The position numbers and the translations under genes are program-made. Shown here piece by piece: positions 24,567 to 33,132 of a stretch of DNA of 40,934 nucleotides (the stretch's first letter is position 1; the number at the start of each line of letters is the position of its first letter). The stretch covers positions 1 to 40,934 of the forward strand of contig CAJJBK010000024.1 in NCBI GenBank assembly GCA_905182415.1. The letters are read 5' to 3'. Source of the stretch: an uncultured Woeseiaceae bacterium. GTDB lineage: Bacteria; Pseudomonadota; Gammaproteobacteria; Steroidobacterales; Woeseiaceae. Below the pieces are notes generated by a model that worked only from the letters and a program-made list of their open reading frames with translations, did no database searches and was not told the DNA's origin.

Positions 24567-25022
24567 TTAATTTTTACTGTATTCCATGATTTCGTAACCC
24601 GCATTTACCATACCTAATTTCGAATATGTTTCTGCAGCGCGTGTATTATTTTTCTCTACGTAAAGTCTAATACCGCAACAATCATGATCAGAATCGGCTA
24701 AATTAACTAGATTTTCGTACAATGAAGAATAAACACCTTGTCTGCGATACCCCTCCGGAACAAAGACACTTTGTATCCACCACATAGTTCCATTACGCCA
24801 GTCACTCCACTCGTAAGTGATCATAAGTTGGCCCACTAAATTATCATCAATTTCCATGACCCAATAGATTCCTTTTACACGATCATTGATGATCGATGAG
24901 ACGCCTTGGGTTATGGTATCTTTGTTGAGTATTTTATTTTCGGTTTCCATGGCCATAGCAATATTATTTTCAGCAAGAATTGCAATGTCTTTAGGTTCGC
25001 CTATTCTTATGATTTGTGACAT
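24567..25022 (-). CDS. GNAT-family N-acetyltransferase
   Basis: A 151-residue acetyltransferase domain. The acetyl-CoA-binding motif is seen in VFVPEGYRRQGVYSSLYENLVNLA (the R-R-Q-G-V core at about 92-96), followed by GIRLYVEKNNTRAAETYSKLGM, the classic GNAT end (N-x-R-A-x-x-x-Y-x-x-x-G-M). The conserved N-terminal IRIGEPKDIAILAE strand-helix is intact. It converges on the histidine phosphatase gene (13-base gap) and is divergent from tRNA-Arg. The acceptor substrate cannot be inferred. Confidence 0.88.
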   Translation of the reverse strand: MSQIIRIGEPKDIAILAENNIAMAMETENKILNKDTITQGVSSIINDRVKGIYWVMEIDDNLVGQLMITYEWSDWRNGTMWWIQSVFVPEGYRRQGVYSSLYENLVNLADSDHDCCGIRLYVEKNNTRAAETYSKLGMVNAGYEIMEYSKN

Positions 25023-25113
25023 AAATTTAAACTCATTGTTAGGTTCAATTTAATATAATAAGCGAAATAAATTTAATAAACAGTATAATTTAGGCAGTTC
25101 AAAATAATACTAT

Positions 25114-25190
25114 GCCCCGGTAGCTCAGTCGGATAGAGCACAAGGTTCCTAACCTTGGGGTCAGAGGTTCGAATCCTCTTCGGGGCACCA
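25114..25190 (+). tRNA. tRNA-Arg (anticodon CCU)
   Basis: A 77-base standard cloverleaf: acceptor GCCCCGG pairs with TCGGGGC followed by discriminator A and encoded CCA. The anticodon stem CAAGG/CCTTG encloses TTCCTAA, giving anticodon CCT (reads AGG). The T arm GAGGTTCGAATCCTC is normal. The 260 bases after it, up to the hydrolase gene at 25451, hold no gene that I can see. Confidence 0.97.
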
Positions 25191-25450
25191 ATTTATTAGA
25201 TCAATTTAATTAGAGCAAACTACTTTAATATAGGTGAGTTTGATCTGAATCATTGAGATGATCTTTGGATCTTATAAGTGATTTATACCCGAGCATTAAA
25301 TTTATTATTTGATTTAAGGATTTTACCTTTTTGAAGCTGATGATAAGTTCTCGTTAATAAGTAATATATTTTTGTTTGAAAAAATGTACAGAAAAAATTA
25401 TGAAATTATAAAATAATGATATTTATTTAAATTCATGGTCAAATTGGATA

Positions 25451-26254
25451 ATGAAAATATTCTATTTAACTTTATTATTGCTCGCCTTTGTTGAAACTAG
25501 CTTATCAAACGAAAATGTAAATGATGTTTTACCGTCTTCAATTATCGGGGAAGCGGGTCCGCTTCAAGGCATGATGGTTGATTATTATTCATCAGATGAT
25601 TTGACTGAAGGCTATCTGTCGATGCCAAAAGGTTCCGGACCTTATCCTTCTGTAATTTTAATACATGAATGGAATGGTTTAACACTGAGAGTTAAAGAAA
25701 CTGCTGATTCATTTGCAAAAGAAGGTTATATCGCTCTTGCTGTTGATTTGTATAGTGGAAGAATCGGCCAGAATCGTGATGAGAATATGCAGCTAGTTCA
25801 AGAGACACTAGGGCAACCAAATATTATTATAGATAATTTGAATGCAGCTGTTCAAATGTTAAAAGCTAGAAGTGACAGTAATGGAAAAGTGGCTACCATA
25901 GGATGGTGCTACGGAGGAGGCGTCGCTGTATCATTTGCATTGGGCGGCGATGATCATGATGGTACAGCAATTTTCTATGGAAAATTAGTGAATGACCCAG
26001 AGCAATTAAAGCATGTTGAGCATAATTTTTATGGAACATTTGCTCGTAATGATCGAGGTATTCCTGTGGCAGAGGTTGAGAGATTTGCTGAAACTCTTGA
26101 CGCTGTTGGTATTAAAAACGATATTCATATATATGACGAAGTAAATCATGGTTTTTGGCTTCATGTTGACCGAGATCCGAAAATAAATACCTCACCCGCT
26201 ATTGATGCTTGGAAACGCTTAAAATCGTTCTTGAAAATTAATCTTTCTACCTGA
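25451..26254 (+). CDS. Exported dienelactone hydrolase-family alpha/beta-hydrolase
   Basis: A 267-residue protein with an N-terminal signal (FYLTLLLLAFVETSLS). The dienelactone-hydrolase fold is shown by the Cys nucleophile C153 (GWCYGGGVAV), acid D201 (FARNDRGIP) and H233 (NHGFWLH), with the oxyanion-loop segment IHEWNGL near 71-77. Members hydrolyse dienelactones or short esters; exported ones are mostly uncharacterised. It begins a plus-strand series of closely spaced genes (18-base gap to the hydroxylase) running to 31360. Confidence 0.9.
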   Translation: MKIFYLTLLLLAFVETSLSNENVNDVLPSSIIGEAGPLQGMMVDYYSSDDLTEGYLSMPKGSGPYPSVILIHEWNGLTLRVKETADSFAKEGYIALAVDLYSGRIGQNRDENMQLVQETLGQPNIIIDNLNAAVQMLKARSDSNGKVATIGWCYGGGVAVSFALGGDDHDGTAIFYGKLVNDPEQLKHVEHNFYGTFARNDRGIPVAEVERFAETLDAVGIKNDIHIYDEVNHGFWLHVDRDPKINTSPAIDAWKRLKSFLKINLST

Positions 26255-26272
26255 CCCTTACGAGTTTTTTTA

Positions 26273-27523
26273 ATGGATAAATCAATAATTATATTTTTAG
26301 CAATTCCAGTATTTTTTATAATGATACTAATTGAACTTGTCTATGGAATAGTGAAAAAGAAAAATACGTATCGAATTAATGATGCATTTACCAGTATTTC
26401 AATCGGTTTAATTAGCCGTTTTCCAGTCATACTTAATCTGGGCTTTCAAGGCGCCATATTTATTTACTTTGCAGAACAATTCAATATTGATTTAATGCCA
26501 AAAAATGAAGTAATTACTTGGTTGATAGCTTTTGTTTTATACGATCTTTGTTACTACTGGATGCATCGTTTACATCATGAAATAAGAGTTCTTTGGGCGA
26601 CTCATGTTGTCCATCATCATGGCGAAGATTTTAATTTGGCAACAGCATTAAGACAAACAAGCACAGGTTTTATCTGGAAATGGATTTTCTTCCTTCCAAT
26701 GATCATGATAGGTATACCTGGTGAGGTTTTTGTTTCCGTGGCTGGAGTTAACCTAGTTTATCAATTTTGGGTCCATACTAGACATATTGGCCACCTTGGT
26801 TGGATGGAAAAAATATTCGTCACTCCAATGAATCACGGTGTACATCATGCAAAAAATAAAGAATATATTGATGCAAATTATGGCGGTGTATTTATTCTAT
26901 GGGATAGATTCTTTGGTACCTATATTGCAGAAGTTGATTCGATCAAGCCAATTTATGGGACAGTTTCAGAGCTAAAAAGTTGGAATCCTATCTGGGCAAA
27001 TATGCAAGTTTTTTATCAAATGATAAAAGATACATTTGAGACCAAGAAAACATCTGATAAATTTAAAATTTGGTACGCAAAAACTAATTGGAAGCCAGAT
27101 GATCTTGCAGCTAAAGCACTTGTTGATTCGATTGTCACGACTCCTAAAAAATACAATCCAGCCATGACACTATCAATGAGGTATTTTACAATATTCCAAT
27201 TGATCATGTTAATCGGGGCTTCTACAGTTGTTCTGCTTACTTTGGCTCAACAACAAAGAATAGATACTCTTTTTTATGCCATTATCACTGTTATTTGCTC
27301 AACTTTTACTGGAATGTTGATCCAAAATGGATGGTTTACGTTTAAATCTTTTTTTGTGTTCTCGATTACACTCTTGTGTTTAATAACGCTTTCACCATTC
27401 ACGAATCTTGATCTTATAGCTACTCAGTTTTTTATAGTGTACGTAGGGTTAAATATTCTTTTCACTGGCCTTGTCTTGTTGAAAAAAGATAACCCATTAA
27501 AGCAAGTGCTTCATGAGAGATGA
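26273..27523 (+). CDS. Sterol desaturase/fatty acid hydroxylase-family membrane di-iron protein (AGMO-like)
   Basis: A 416-residue integral membrane oxygenase. All histidine boxes of the superfamily are present: HRLHHE (98-103), HVVHHHGEDFN (111-121), HTRHIGH (168-174) and NHGVHHAKN (188-195), binding a di-iron centre. The C-terminal third adds several hydrophobic segments beyond the catalytic domain, as in alkylglycerol monooxygenase (TMEM195)-like proteins, so an ether-lipid or lipid-chain hydroxylase is possible. It is 18 bases after the dienelactone hydrolase and 27 bases before the MtnA-like gene. Its coupling to a nucleoside salvage set is unexplained. Confidence 0.87.
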   Translation: MDKSIIIFLAIPVFFIMILIELVYGIVKKKNTYRINDAFTSISIGLISRFPVILNLGFQGAIFIYFAEQFNIDLMPKNEVITWLIAFVLYDLCYYWMHRLHHEIRVLWATHVVHHHGEDFNLATALRQTSTGFIWKWIFFLPMIMIGIPGEVFVSVAGVNLVYQFWVHTRHIGHLGWMEKIFVTPMNHGVHHAKNKEYIDANYGGVFILWDRFFGTYIAEVDSIKPIYGTVSELKSWNPIWANMQVFYQMIKDTFETKKTSDKFKIWYAKTNWKPDDLAAKALVDSIVTTPKKYNPAMTLSMRYFTIFQLIMLIGASTVVLLTLAQQQRIDTLFYAIITVICSTFTGMLIQNGWFTFKSFFVFSITLLCLITLSPFTNLDLIATQFFIVYVGLNILFTGLVLLKKDNPLKQVLHER

Positions 27524-27550
27524 ATTAAATTTACTTAAAAATTATCTAGC

Positions 27551-28639
27551 ATGATTGTGACATCTAAAGATGAATCTCTTGGGCTAGATGGTTTTTATAA
27601 GGAATCTGAATTACCACTTCTCATTCAACGTAAGGGTATGGCCGTATGGAATGATGGTGTTGTAGAGATACTTGATCGAAGGAAATTGCCCCACTTGCAA
27701 GAATACATTAATTGTCATAATACTGAAGAGGTAGCAATAGCAATAGAGGAAATGGTTATTCAGGGAGCCTTTTCTATTTCTATTGCAGCTGGTTATGGCT
27801 TGGCATTATCAGCTCAAAATTCCATCACATCCATGGATGGAATTTGCAATGCTGCACTCAGGTTAAAAAAGACCAGACCGACAGGCTTAGCCTTATCTCG
27901 AGTTCTAGACTTATGCATGATTAAAGCAAAAAATGCCATAAAAAATAATTTATCTGTATTAAATGAAATAATTAAAACCACAGATGCAATCGCATCAGAT
28001 TTGGCTATGCAGGCCCGTAAGACGGCACAATTTGCTCTTACAAAACTCAATAGTGGTGATACATTGCTAACTCATTGCTTTCCTGATCGGTCATATGTGT
28101 ATCTTCTGATGGAAGCCAAATACAATAATATTATGTTGAATGTTATTTGTAGTGAAACAAGACCTTATTTACAAGGTACAAAGTTATCTTCTTGGTGTGC
28201 CTCTGAATTGGGTTTCAATACCTACGTCATCTCAGATGGAATGGGGGGTGCACTGATGAAGCAAAATAAAATTAATGCTTTTATTACGGCTGCTGATACT
28301 GTCTGTATGGATGGATCTATTGCGAATAAAGTAGGGACATACCAATATGCATTAGCTGCAAATTCAAATAATGTGCCATATTATGTATTGCGCCAATCTG
28401 GCCCGGATATGGAATATAACAATGGCGATAGTGTCGTTATCGAAGAACGATCTGGGGATGATTTGCTATTTATAGAAGGTGATAGAATTGCACCTGAAGG
28501 TGTCCAAGGCTTATATCCGTGCTTTGATATTACCCCTCCTGAGTTAGTTAGCGCTATAATTACAGACAGAGGCATATTCGAGCCAGCTAAAATTAGCACA
28601 TATAAAACAAGCAAGGCATTTTTAGACAGCCAGATATAA
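27551..28639 (+). CDS. MtnA-like 5-(methylthio/deoxy)ribose-1-phosphate isomerase
   Basis: A 362-residue member of the eIF2B/MtnA family. It shows the RRKLPH start, R109 in the RPTG segment, the catalytic C176 (THCFPD) and D249 (ITAADTV), and the DGSIANKVGTYQYAL and FDITPPELVSAIITDRG segments, all diagnostic of aldose-1-phosphate isomerase members rather than translation initiation factors. MtnA converts 5-methylthioribose-1-phosphate to the ribulose form; the same enzyme accepts 5-deoxyribose-1-phosphate. The neighbours, a phosphorylase 25 bases downstream and a class II aldolase after it, give the steps on either side. No downstream methionine-salvage gene (mtnB, C, D or W) is present. Confidence 0.9.
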   Translation: MIVTSKDESLGLDGFYKESELPLLIQRKGMAVWNDGVVEILDRRKLPHLQEYINCHNTEEVAIAIEEMVIQGAFSISIAAGYGLALSAQNSITSMDGICNAALRLKKTRPTGLALSRVLDLCMIKAKNAIKNNLSVLNEIIKTTDAIASDLAMQARKTAQFALTKLNSGDTLLTHCFPDRSYVYLLMEAKYNNIMLNVICSETRPYLQGTKLSSWCASELGFNTYVISDGMGGALMKQNKINAFITAADTVCMDGSIANKVGTYQYALAANSNNVPYYVLRQSGPDMEYNNGDSVVIEERSGDDLLFIEGDRIAPEGVQGLYPCFDITPPELVSAIITDRGIFEPAKISTYKTSKAFLDSQI

Positions 28640-28664
28640 AGTGATCTCAATTGAGTAAAATTTT

Positions 28665-29444
28665 ATGACAAAAGCATGGCCGGAAACTAAAGATTTACCA
28701 GACGCAAATGATCCGACGCGATCACAGTATCGTGCTCTCCGTTGTATTCCTGGTGAAATAGCACCTAACGTATTAGTTCCTGGTGACCCAGGAAGAGCAG
28801 CTAAAATCGCCTCCGAGTGGCTTACTGGGGCAAAATTAATGATGGTGCAAAGAGAGTTTCATTCATACACAGGTGAATACAAGGGTATGCCAGTTTCAGT
28901 CATTTCTACAGGTATTGGTTGCCCGAGTGCGGCCATGGTGATGCAAGACCTAGGAAAGCATCAATGTAAAAATGTAATTCGAGTAGGTACAGCAGGTTCT
29001 TGTCATATAGATGTTCGACCGGGCGATAATGTTATTGGTATCGCCGCGGTCAGGGATGAGGGTCTTACAGAGAAGTTTCTGCCAGCAATTTATCCAGCAG
29101 TCGCAGATCTAAAGGTTATTAATGCATTGAAGCTAGCGACCAAAAAACAAAACATTAAAACGCATACTGGTGTAGTGCATACATCTGATGCATTTAGCAG
29201 TCCGAAGCTTGAGAATGATATCCAGTTGGCACAAACGGCAGGAATATTAGCTTTTGAGATGGAGGCGGCAGCAATTCTGATGTTAGGTGCTCTCTATAAG
29301 GTTAGGGCGGGCTGTATATTTAGTATCGATGGTTTTGTAAAAAATATCTCCGACGGAGATGTTAAGCCCGACTCTAATGCATGCAATCGGGGAATCGAAA
29401 GTGCTATAGAAAGCTCACTAGAAGCCATGTTGATGCTGTCCTAA
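28665..29444 (+). CDS. Nucleoside phosphorylase (NP-I family; probable 5'-deoxyadenosine/MTA or purine-type)
   Basis: A 259-residue trimer/hexamer-type phosphorylase. Family features are VLVPGDPGRAAKIA, STGIGCPSAAMVMQDL, the phosphate-site VGTAGSC, HTSDAF, and the ribose-binding FEMEAAA. Overall it is closest in look to uridine phosphorylases. However, the base-specificity region reads FSIDGFVKN, with Asp at the place where DeoD-type purine phosphorylases have VSD, suggesting purine substrates. With MtnA and aldolase partners the logical reaction is phosphorolysis of 5'-deoxyadenosine or 5'-methylthioadenosine to adenine plus the sugar 1-phosphate. Specificity is inferred, not shown. Confidence 0.87.
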   Translation: MTKAWPETKDLPDANDPTRSQYRALRCIPGEIAPNVLVPGDPGRAAKIASEWLTGAKLMMVQREFHSYTGEYKGMPVSVISTGIGCPSAAMVMQDLGKHQCKNVIRVGTAGSCHIDVRPGDNVIGIAAVRDEGLTEKFLPAIYPAVADLKVINALKLATKKQNIKTHTGVVHTSDAFSSPKLENDIQLAQTAGILAFEMEAAAILMLGALYKVRAGCIFSIDGFVKNISDGDVKPDSNACNRGIESAIESSLEAMLMLS

Positions 29445-29458
29445 AGAGATTATTTATT

Positions 29459-30118
29459 ATGCTATACCAGTCTGAACGAAAACTTATTGTTACTATATTA
29501 AAAAAAATGGTGGACGTAGGTTTGGTGATCAATACTTCGGGAAATGTAAGTATTAAGATTAATGACTATTTTCTAATCACCCCAAGTGGGGCAAGTTACG
29601 ACAATTTATCGCCAGCTGATATATTAGTGATGGACCATAATAAGCAAATTATTGAAGGAAAATTATTACCTTCATCAGAAACAGACCTTCATTATTCGTT
29701 GTATGAGAATCGTAGTGATATCAAAGCAATTGTTCACACGCACTCACTTTATGCTACAGCTGTCTCATCAATCACAGATGAGCTTCCTGCGATTCACTAT
29801 CAAATAATCGATTTAGGTGGACCAGTACCGGTAGCGCCATATGAAACATTTGGTTCTCCTGAGCTGGCAGCTGCAGTAGTCGATAAAATAGCAGATAAGA
29901 ATGCAGTTTTGATGCAAAATCATGGTGCCGTTACAGTAGGTGATAACCTCGATATAGCATTACAGCGATCAATTTTACTTGAATGGATTGCATCACTTTA
30001 TTTAATTTCACTGCACTCGGGACAACCATCATTTATTGATAATAAAAAATTAAAAAATGCGGTTGAGCAAAAACAAAAATACCTTACTTTAAGGCAAGAT
30101 AAAAAAAAACAATCATAA
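29459..30118 (+). CDS. Class II (fuculose/ribulose-1-phosphate type) aldolase
   Basis: A 219-residue class II zinc aldolase. Zn ligands are H93 and H95 (VHTHS) and H155 (QNHGAV); the catalytic acid is E74 in PSSETDLH; and TPSGASYDNLSPADILV is the usual phosphate-loop region. An upstream ORF extension overlaps the phosphorylase and is rejected because ATG 29459 gives the normal family N-terminus. In DHAP shunts the aldolase (Ald2) splits 5-deoxyribulose-1-phosphate or 5-methylthioribulose-1-phosphate into DHAP and acetaldehyde or methylthioacetaldehyde. The gene order phosphorylase-isomerase partners and 14-base gap support this role here. Confidence 0.9.
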   Translation: MLYQSERKLIVTILKKMVDVGLVINTSGNVSIKINDYFLITPSGASYDNLSPADILVMDHNKQIIEGKLLPSSETDLHYSLYENRSDIKAIVHTHSLYATAVSSITDELPAIHYQIIDLGGPVPVAPYETFGSPELAAAVVDKIADKNAVLMQNHGAVTVGDNLDIALQRSILLEWIASLYLISLHSGQPSFIDNKKLKNAVEQKQKYLTLRQDKKKQS

Positions 30119-30160
30119 TGTTATTTTCAGCCTTCGTTACAAAATCGGTCAGGAAAAACA

Positions 30161-31360
30161 TTGTACAAAGATAATTACGGTTTAAAAATTACAGCAGGGA
30201 GTGAGGATGCTCATCGTCATTTTTTAATCGGTCTTGATGAATCTCTAGGCCTTGATGATTCAGGGATAAGTAGTTTTAAAAGAAGTTTGAGTTTTGCACC
30301 TGATTTTGCCCTGGCTTATGCTTTATTAGCCAAACAATTAGCAATATATGAGTCACCATCTAAGGCTAAAAAATATCTTGATTTAGCATTGCACTACAAG
30401 AAAAGCTCCTCATCAAGGGAGCAAAGTATTATAAATATTATTTCGATGCTCTTAGGCGCTAAATCAGTATGTTTAGACGTTGCTATAGCACATATTAAGA
30501 TTTACCCAAATGACACCATCGTGCTGTCGCTAATAGTTGGGCCATTTGGGTTACTGGCATTTTCAGGTTCTTTGTATTGGCGGGAAAGGAATTTAAAAAT
30601 TCTTAAAGAAGTTGAGACATCTTTTTTCAGTGAGGACTGGTGGTTCAAAACAACACAAGCTTTTATGTTAGTAGAAAATGGTGAGATAAAAAAAGCTTCG
30701 AGGTACGGCCAAATGGCTTGGGATATAAAAAATACCGGTAATTGTGCTCATACGTTAACCCATCTTCATTATGAATCGGCAAGGTATAGAGATGGGCGTC
30801 AATTTATAAAAAAATGGAGGTCTTCTTTCGGTAGTAGCTCAAATATGCTGCATCACATAGACTGGCATGATGCATTGTTATCCTTGAAATTAAATAAAAA
30901 AAATGAGGTTTTTTCTATTTTTGAAGATTTAATTTCTAATAAAGATGGCGTCGCACCTCTTGAGTATCTGGCTGATAATGTATCGTTGCTTTGGTATTGT
31001 ATTATTAAAGATATAAATGTTCCGCATACTTGGAATATTGAAATGCATGAATATATTGAAAAACACTTCCCTGATATCGGTTTTAAATTCGTAGATTTGC
31101 ATCGCTCAATGTTGGTAGCTTCAGCTTCACATGAAATAAGAGAGAATTATTTCATGAAAATTGAGTCTGAAGATAGTCATATCAAATCAACACTTAAGGA
31201 GTTGACTGAAGGTTTTATATCTTTTTTTGATGGTAATTACTCTGATGCAATTCGTTATTTAGATAAAATAGAACCTCAGAATGCAATTTATGGCGGCAGT
31301 AATGTGCAAAGATATATTATTGGAGAGACGAATAAAATAGCCCATATAAAAAGTTTATGA
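30161..31360 (+). CDS. TTC38-like tetratricopeptide protein
   Basis: A 399-residue, mostly helical protein. The repeated helix pairs (for example FKRSLSFAPDFALAYALLAKQLA and the segment at 330-380) and the motifs AHTLTHLHYESARYRDGRQF followed by HHIDWHDALLSL are characteristic of the TTC38 family. It begins with TTG preceded by CAGGAAA, and the usual family length is somewhat greater (about 430-470). It is last in the plus-strand run starting at 25451, 42 bases after the aldolase. TTC38 proteins have no established function. The His-rich motifs invite a metal-binding idea, but nothing proves it. Confidence 0.78.
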   Translation: MYKDNYGLKITAGSEDAHRHFLIGLDESLGLDDSGISSFKRSLSFAPDFALAYALLAKQLAIYESPSKAKKYLDLALHYKKSSSSREQSIINIISMLLGAKSVCLDVAIAHIKIYPNDTIVLSLIVGPFGLLAFSGSLYWRERNLKILKEVETSFFSEDWWFKTTQAFMLVENGEIKKASRYGQMAWDIKNTGNCAHTLTHLHYESARYRDGRQFIKKWRSSFGSSSNMLHHIDWHDALLSLKLNKKNEVFSIFEDLISNKDGVAPLEYLADNVSLLWYCIIKDINVPHTWNIEMHEYIEKHFPDIGFKFVDLHRSMLVASASHEIRENYFMKIESEDSHIKSTLKELTEGFISFFDGNYSDAIRYLDKIEPQNAIYGGSNVQRYIIGETNKIAHIKSL

Positions 31361-31423
31361 AAAAATAAAAAATTCATATTTATTAGATATTTATATGATT
31401 ATTTTAATAATAATTATAATTAA

Positions 31424-31436
31424 TTACATAATGTAA
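31424..31436. promoter_or_regulatory. Palindrome TTACAT-A-ATGTAA upstream of the lipid-modification operon
   Basis: A perfect 6-1-6 palindrome lies 108 bases upstream of the first methyltransferase start, in the 183-base gap after the TTC38-like gene. It could be an operator for the 31544-37034 operon, or part of the AT-rich background. No regulator gene is encoded in this part of the window. Confidence 0.3.
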
Positions 31437-31543
31437 ATATTAGGTAAATGTAGGTACAAAAATGTATGATGTTGTAACAAACATACTTGTCACTTCCTGT
31501 GAAAATTGATTCTGATTTATAGTTGTAATCATGGAAAATAAAC

Positions 31544-32608
31544 ATGTATAAAAAATTAAATAGAATGCTCATCAAGTTGGTGGAATTAGGTTTTGTTCCT
31601 GATTTTTTAATAAGACTAGGAATTCGTTTACTGCTTGAGAAGAGGTTGAAAGAAATTAGCAGTTCAAACTGCGAAGAATCAGATGCACACCAGTCATCCA
31701 TGATCTCTATGATGCTGGAATCTCCCATTGCTGTTAACACAGATTCTGCAAATGATCAGCATTATGAGGTTCCTGTTGAGTTTTATAGTTATGTTCTCGG
31801 TAACAAATTCAAATACAGCTGTTGTCATTGGGGTGATGATGTTACAAACCTAGATTCTGCTGAAATAGCAGCACTTAAAAAATCATGCGAACGAGCTGAA
31901 ATAAAAGATGGATTGAATATACTTGACCTCGGTTGCGGATGGGGCTCATTGTCACTTTGGATTGCAGAAAACTATCCTAATTCCTCGGTTACTTCAGTTT
32001 CTAATTCTGCAACTCAGCATGACTTCATTATGAATCAAGTAATTTCAAAAAAACTTTCTAATGTGAAAGTTATTGTGGCAGATATGAATGATTTTGATAT
32101 CGATGAAAAATTTGATCGAATTGTTTCGCTGGAGATGTTCGAGCACATGAAAAATTATCAAAAACTATATCAAAAAATATCTGGATGGTTAGTTGATGAT
32201 GGGTTATTTTTTATGCATATATTTTGTCACAAATCATCCCCTTATGAGTTCCTGGACAAAGGGGTAAATGACTGGATGACCCGTTATTTTTTTACTGGCG
32301 GAATTATGCCAAGTGATGATTTGCCTTTATTTTTTCAAGACTCACTAACCATTCAGAGAAGATGGCGCTGGAATGGGGTGCATTATGCCAACACGAGTAA
32401 CGCATGGCTGAAGAATATGGATCAAAAGAAAGATGAATTAATGCCAATTATTGCGGATGTATACGGTGAGGATTCGTCAAAAAAATGGTGGCAACGATGG
32501 CGTATTTTTTTTATGTCTTGTGCTGAATTATTTGCATTTAACAATGGTCAAGAATGGTATGTAGCACATTACTTATTCAGTAGAGCAGCAAAAAAGAGAA
32601 GAGATTGA
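31544..32608 (+). CDS. CFA-synthase-superfamily SAM methyltransferase (coclaurine-NMT-like)
   Basis: A 354-residue methyltransferase. The SAM-binding motif is ILDLGCGWGSL (126-136). The bicarbonate/active-site residues of cyclopropane synthases are retained: C93 (KYSCCHW), E200 and H201 (MFEHM), and H225 (FFMHIF). The FLDKGVNDWMTRYFFTGG-type segment and the length are closest to plant coclaurine N-methyltransferase-like and related bacterial proteins, a class found in lipid-modification operons. It is the first gene of a tightly overlapping operon; the next start overlaps its stop (TTGA). It could methylate an unsaturated acyl chain; the specific product is unknown. Confidence 0.87.
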   Translation: MYKKLNRMLIKLVELGFVPDFLIRLGIRLLLEKRLKEISSSNCEESDAHQSSMISMMLESPIAVNTDSANDQHYEVPVEFYSYVLGNKFKYSCCHWGDDVTNLDSAEIAALKKSCERAEIKDGLNILDLGCGWGSLSLWIAENYPNSSVTSVSNSATQHDFIMNQVISKKLSNVKVIVADMNDFDIDEKFDRIVSLEMFEHMKNYQKLYQKISGWLVDDGLFFMHIFCHKSSPYEFLDKGVNDWMTRYFFTGGIMPSDDLPLFFQDSLTIQRRWRWNGVHYANTSNAWLKNMDQKKDELMPIIADVYGEDSSKKWWQRWRIFFMSCAELFAFNNGQEWYVAHYLFSRAAKKRRD

Positions 32609-33132
32609 ATAATATTATAAATTTTATTTGTTTTCAGGTAGGTTGGTTCGCGGCCGTAGCTAGTGCCGCAAACAATACCCCATGGATTGGGATTATGGTT
32701 ATTGTGGTGATCATTGCCTTGCATTTGTATAGATCATTAAATGCCAAGAATGAATTGTATTTAATTTTGCTGGTAGGTTTGTTGGGTGGATCGCTCGATA
32801 GTCTCTTTGTTTTCTTTGATTGGATTTATTATCCTTCAGGGCAGATACATGAAAGCTTCACTGCATATTGGATTATTGCAATGTGGATGTCTTTTGCAAC
32901 TACTTTAAATATATCGATGGCTTGGCTCAAAAAATACAAATTTTTATCTATTATATTTGGTTTTATAGGCGGACCTTTAACATACTATGCTGGCTATAAT
33001 CTTGGTGGTATATATTTTCTTGATTTTAATTCAGCGATGATTGCTTTAGCTTTTGGTTGGGCTGCTATTATTCCGCCTTTATTATTTTTGGCGGATAAGT
33101 TTAATGAACCACCGATCACAAAAACCCTCTAA
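32605..33132 (+). CDS. DUF2878 membrane protein
   Basis: A 175-residue protein with five or so hydrophobic helices. The start NFICFQVGWFA matches the DUF2878 family N-terminus, and the GLLGGSLDSLFVFFDWIYYPSG segment with GGPLTYYAGYNLGG is also typical. It uses a TTG start overlapping the previous stop (TTGA), which implies translational coupling; no conventional start gives the family N-terminus. DUF2878 is regularly found with CFA-type methyltransferases, lipocalins and DUF1365 genes. Its biochemical role is not known. Confidence 0.87.
   Translation: MNNIINFICFQVGWFAAVASAANNTPWIGIMVIVVIIALHLYRSLNAKNELYLILLVGLLGGSLDSLFVFFDWIYYPSGQIHESFTAYWIIAMWMSFATTLNISMAWLKKYKFLSIIFGFIGGPLTYYAGYNLGGIYFLDFNSAMIALAFGWAAIIPPLLFLADKFNEPPITKTL

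Noticed and set aside
25191-25450. Possible small RNA or gene after tRNA-Arg
   Set aside because: No ORF with a ribosome site and no convincing hairpin or terminator were seen.
29381-29458. Longer start for the class II aldolase
   Set aside because: It would overlap the phosphorylase by 64 bases and add 26 residues not typical of the family; ATG 29459 fits better.
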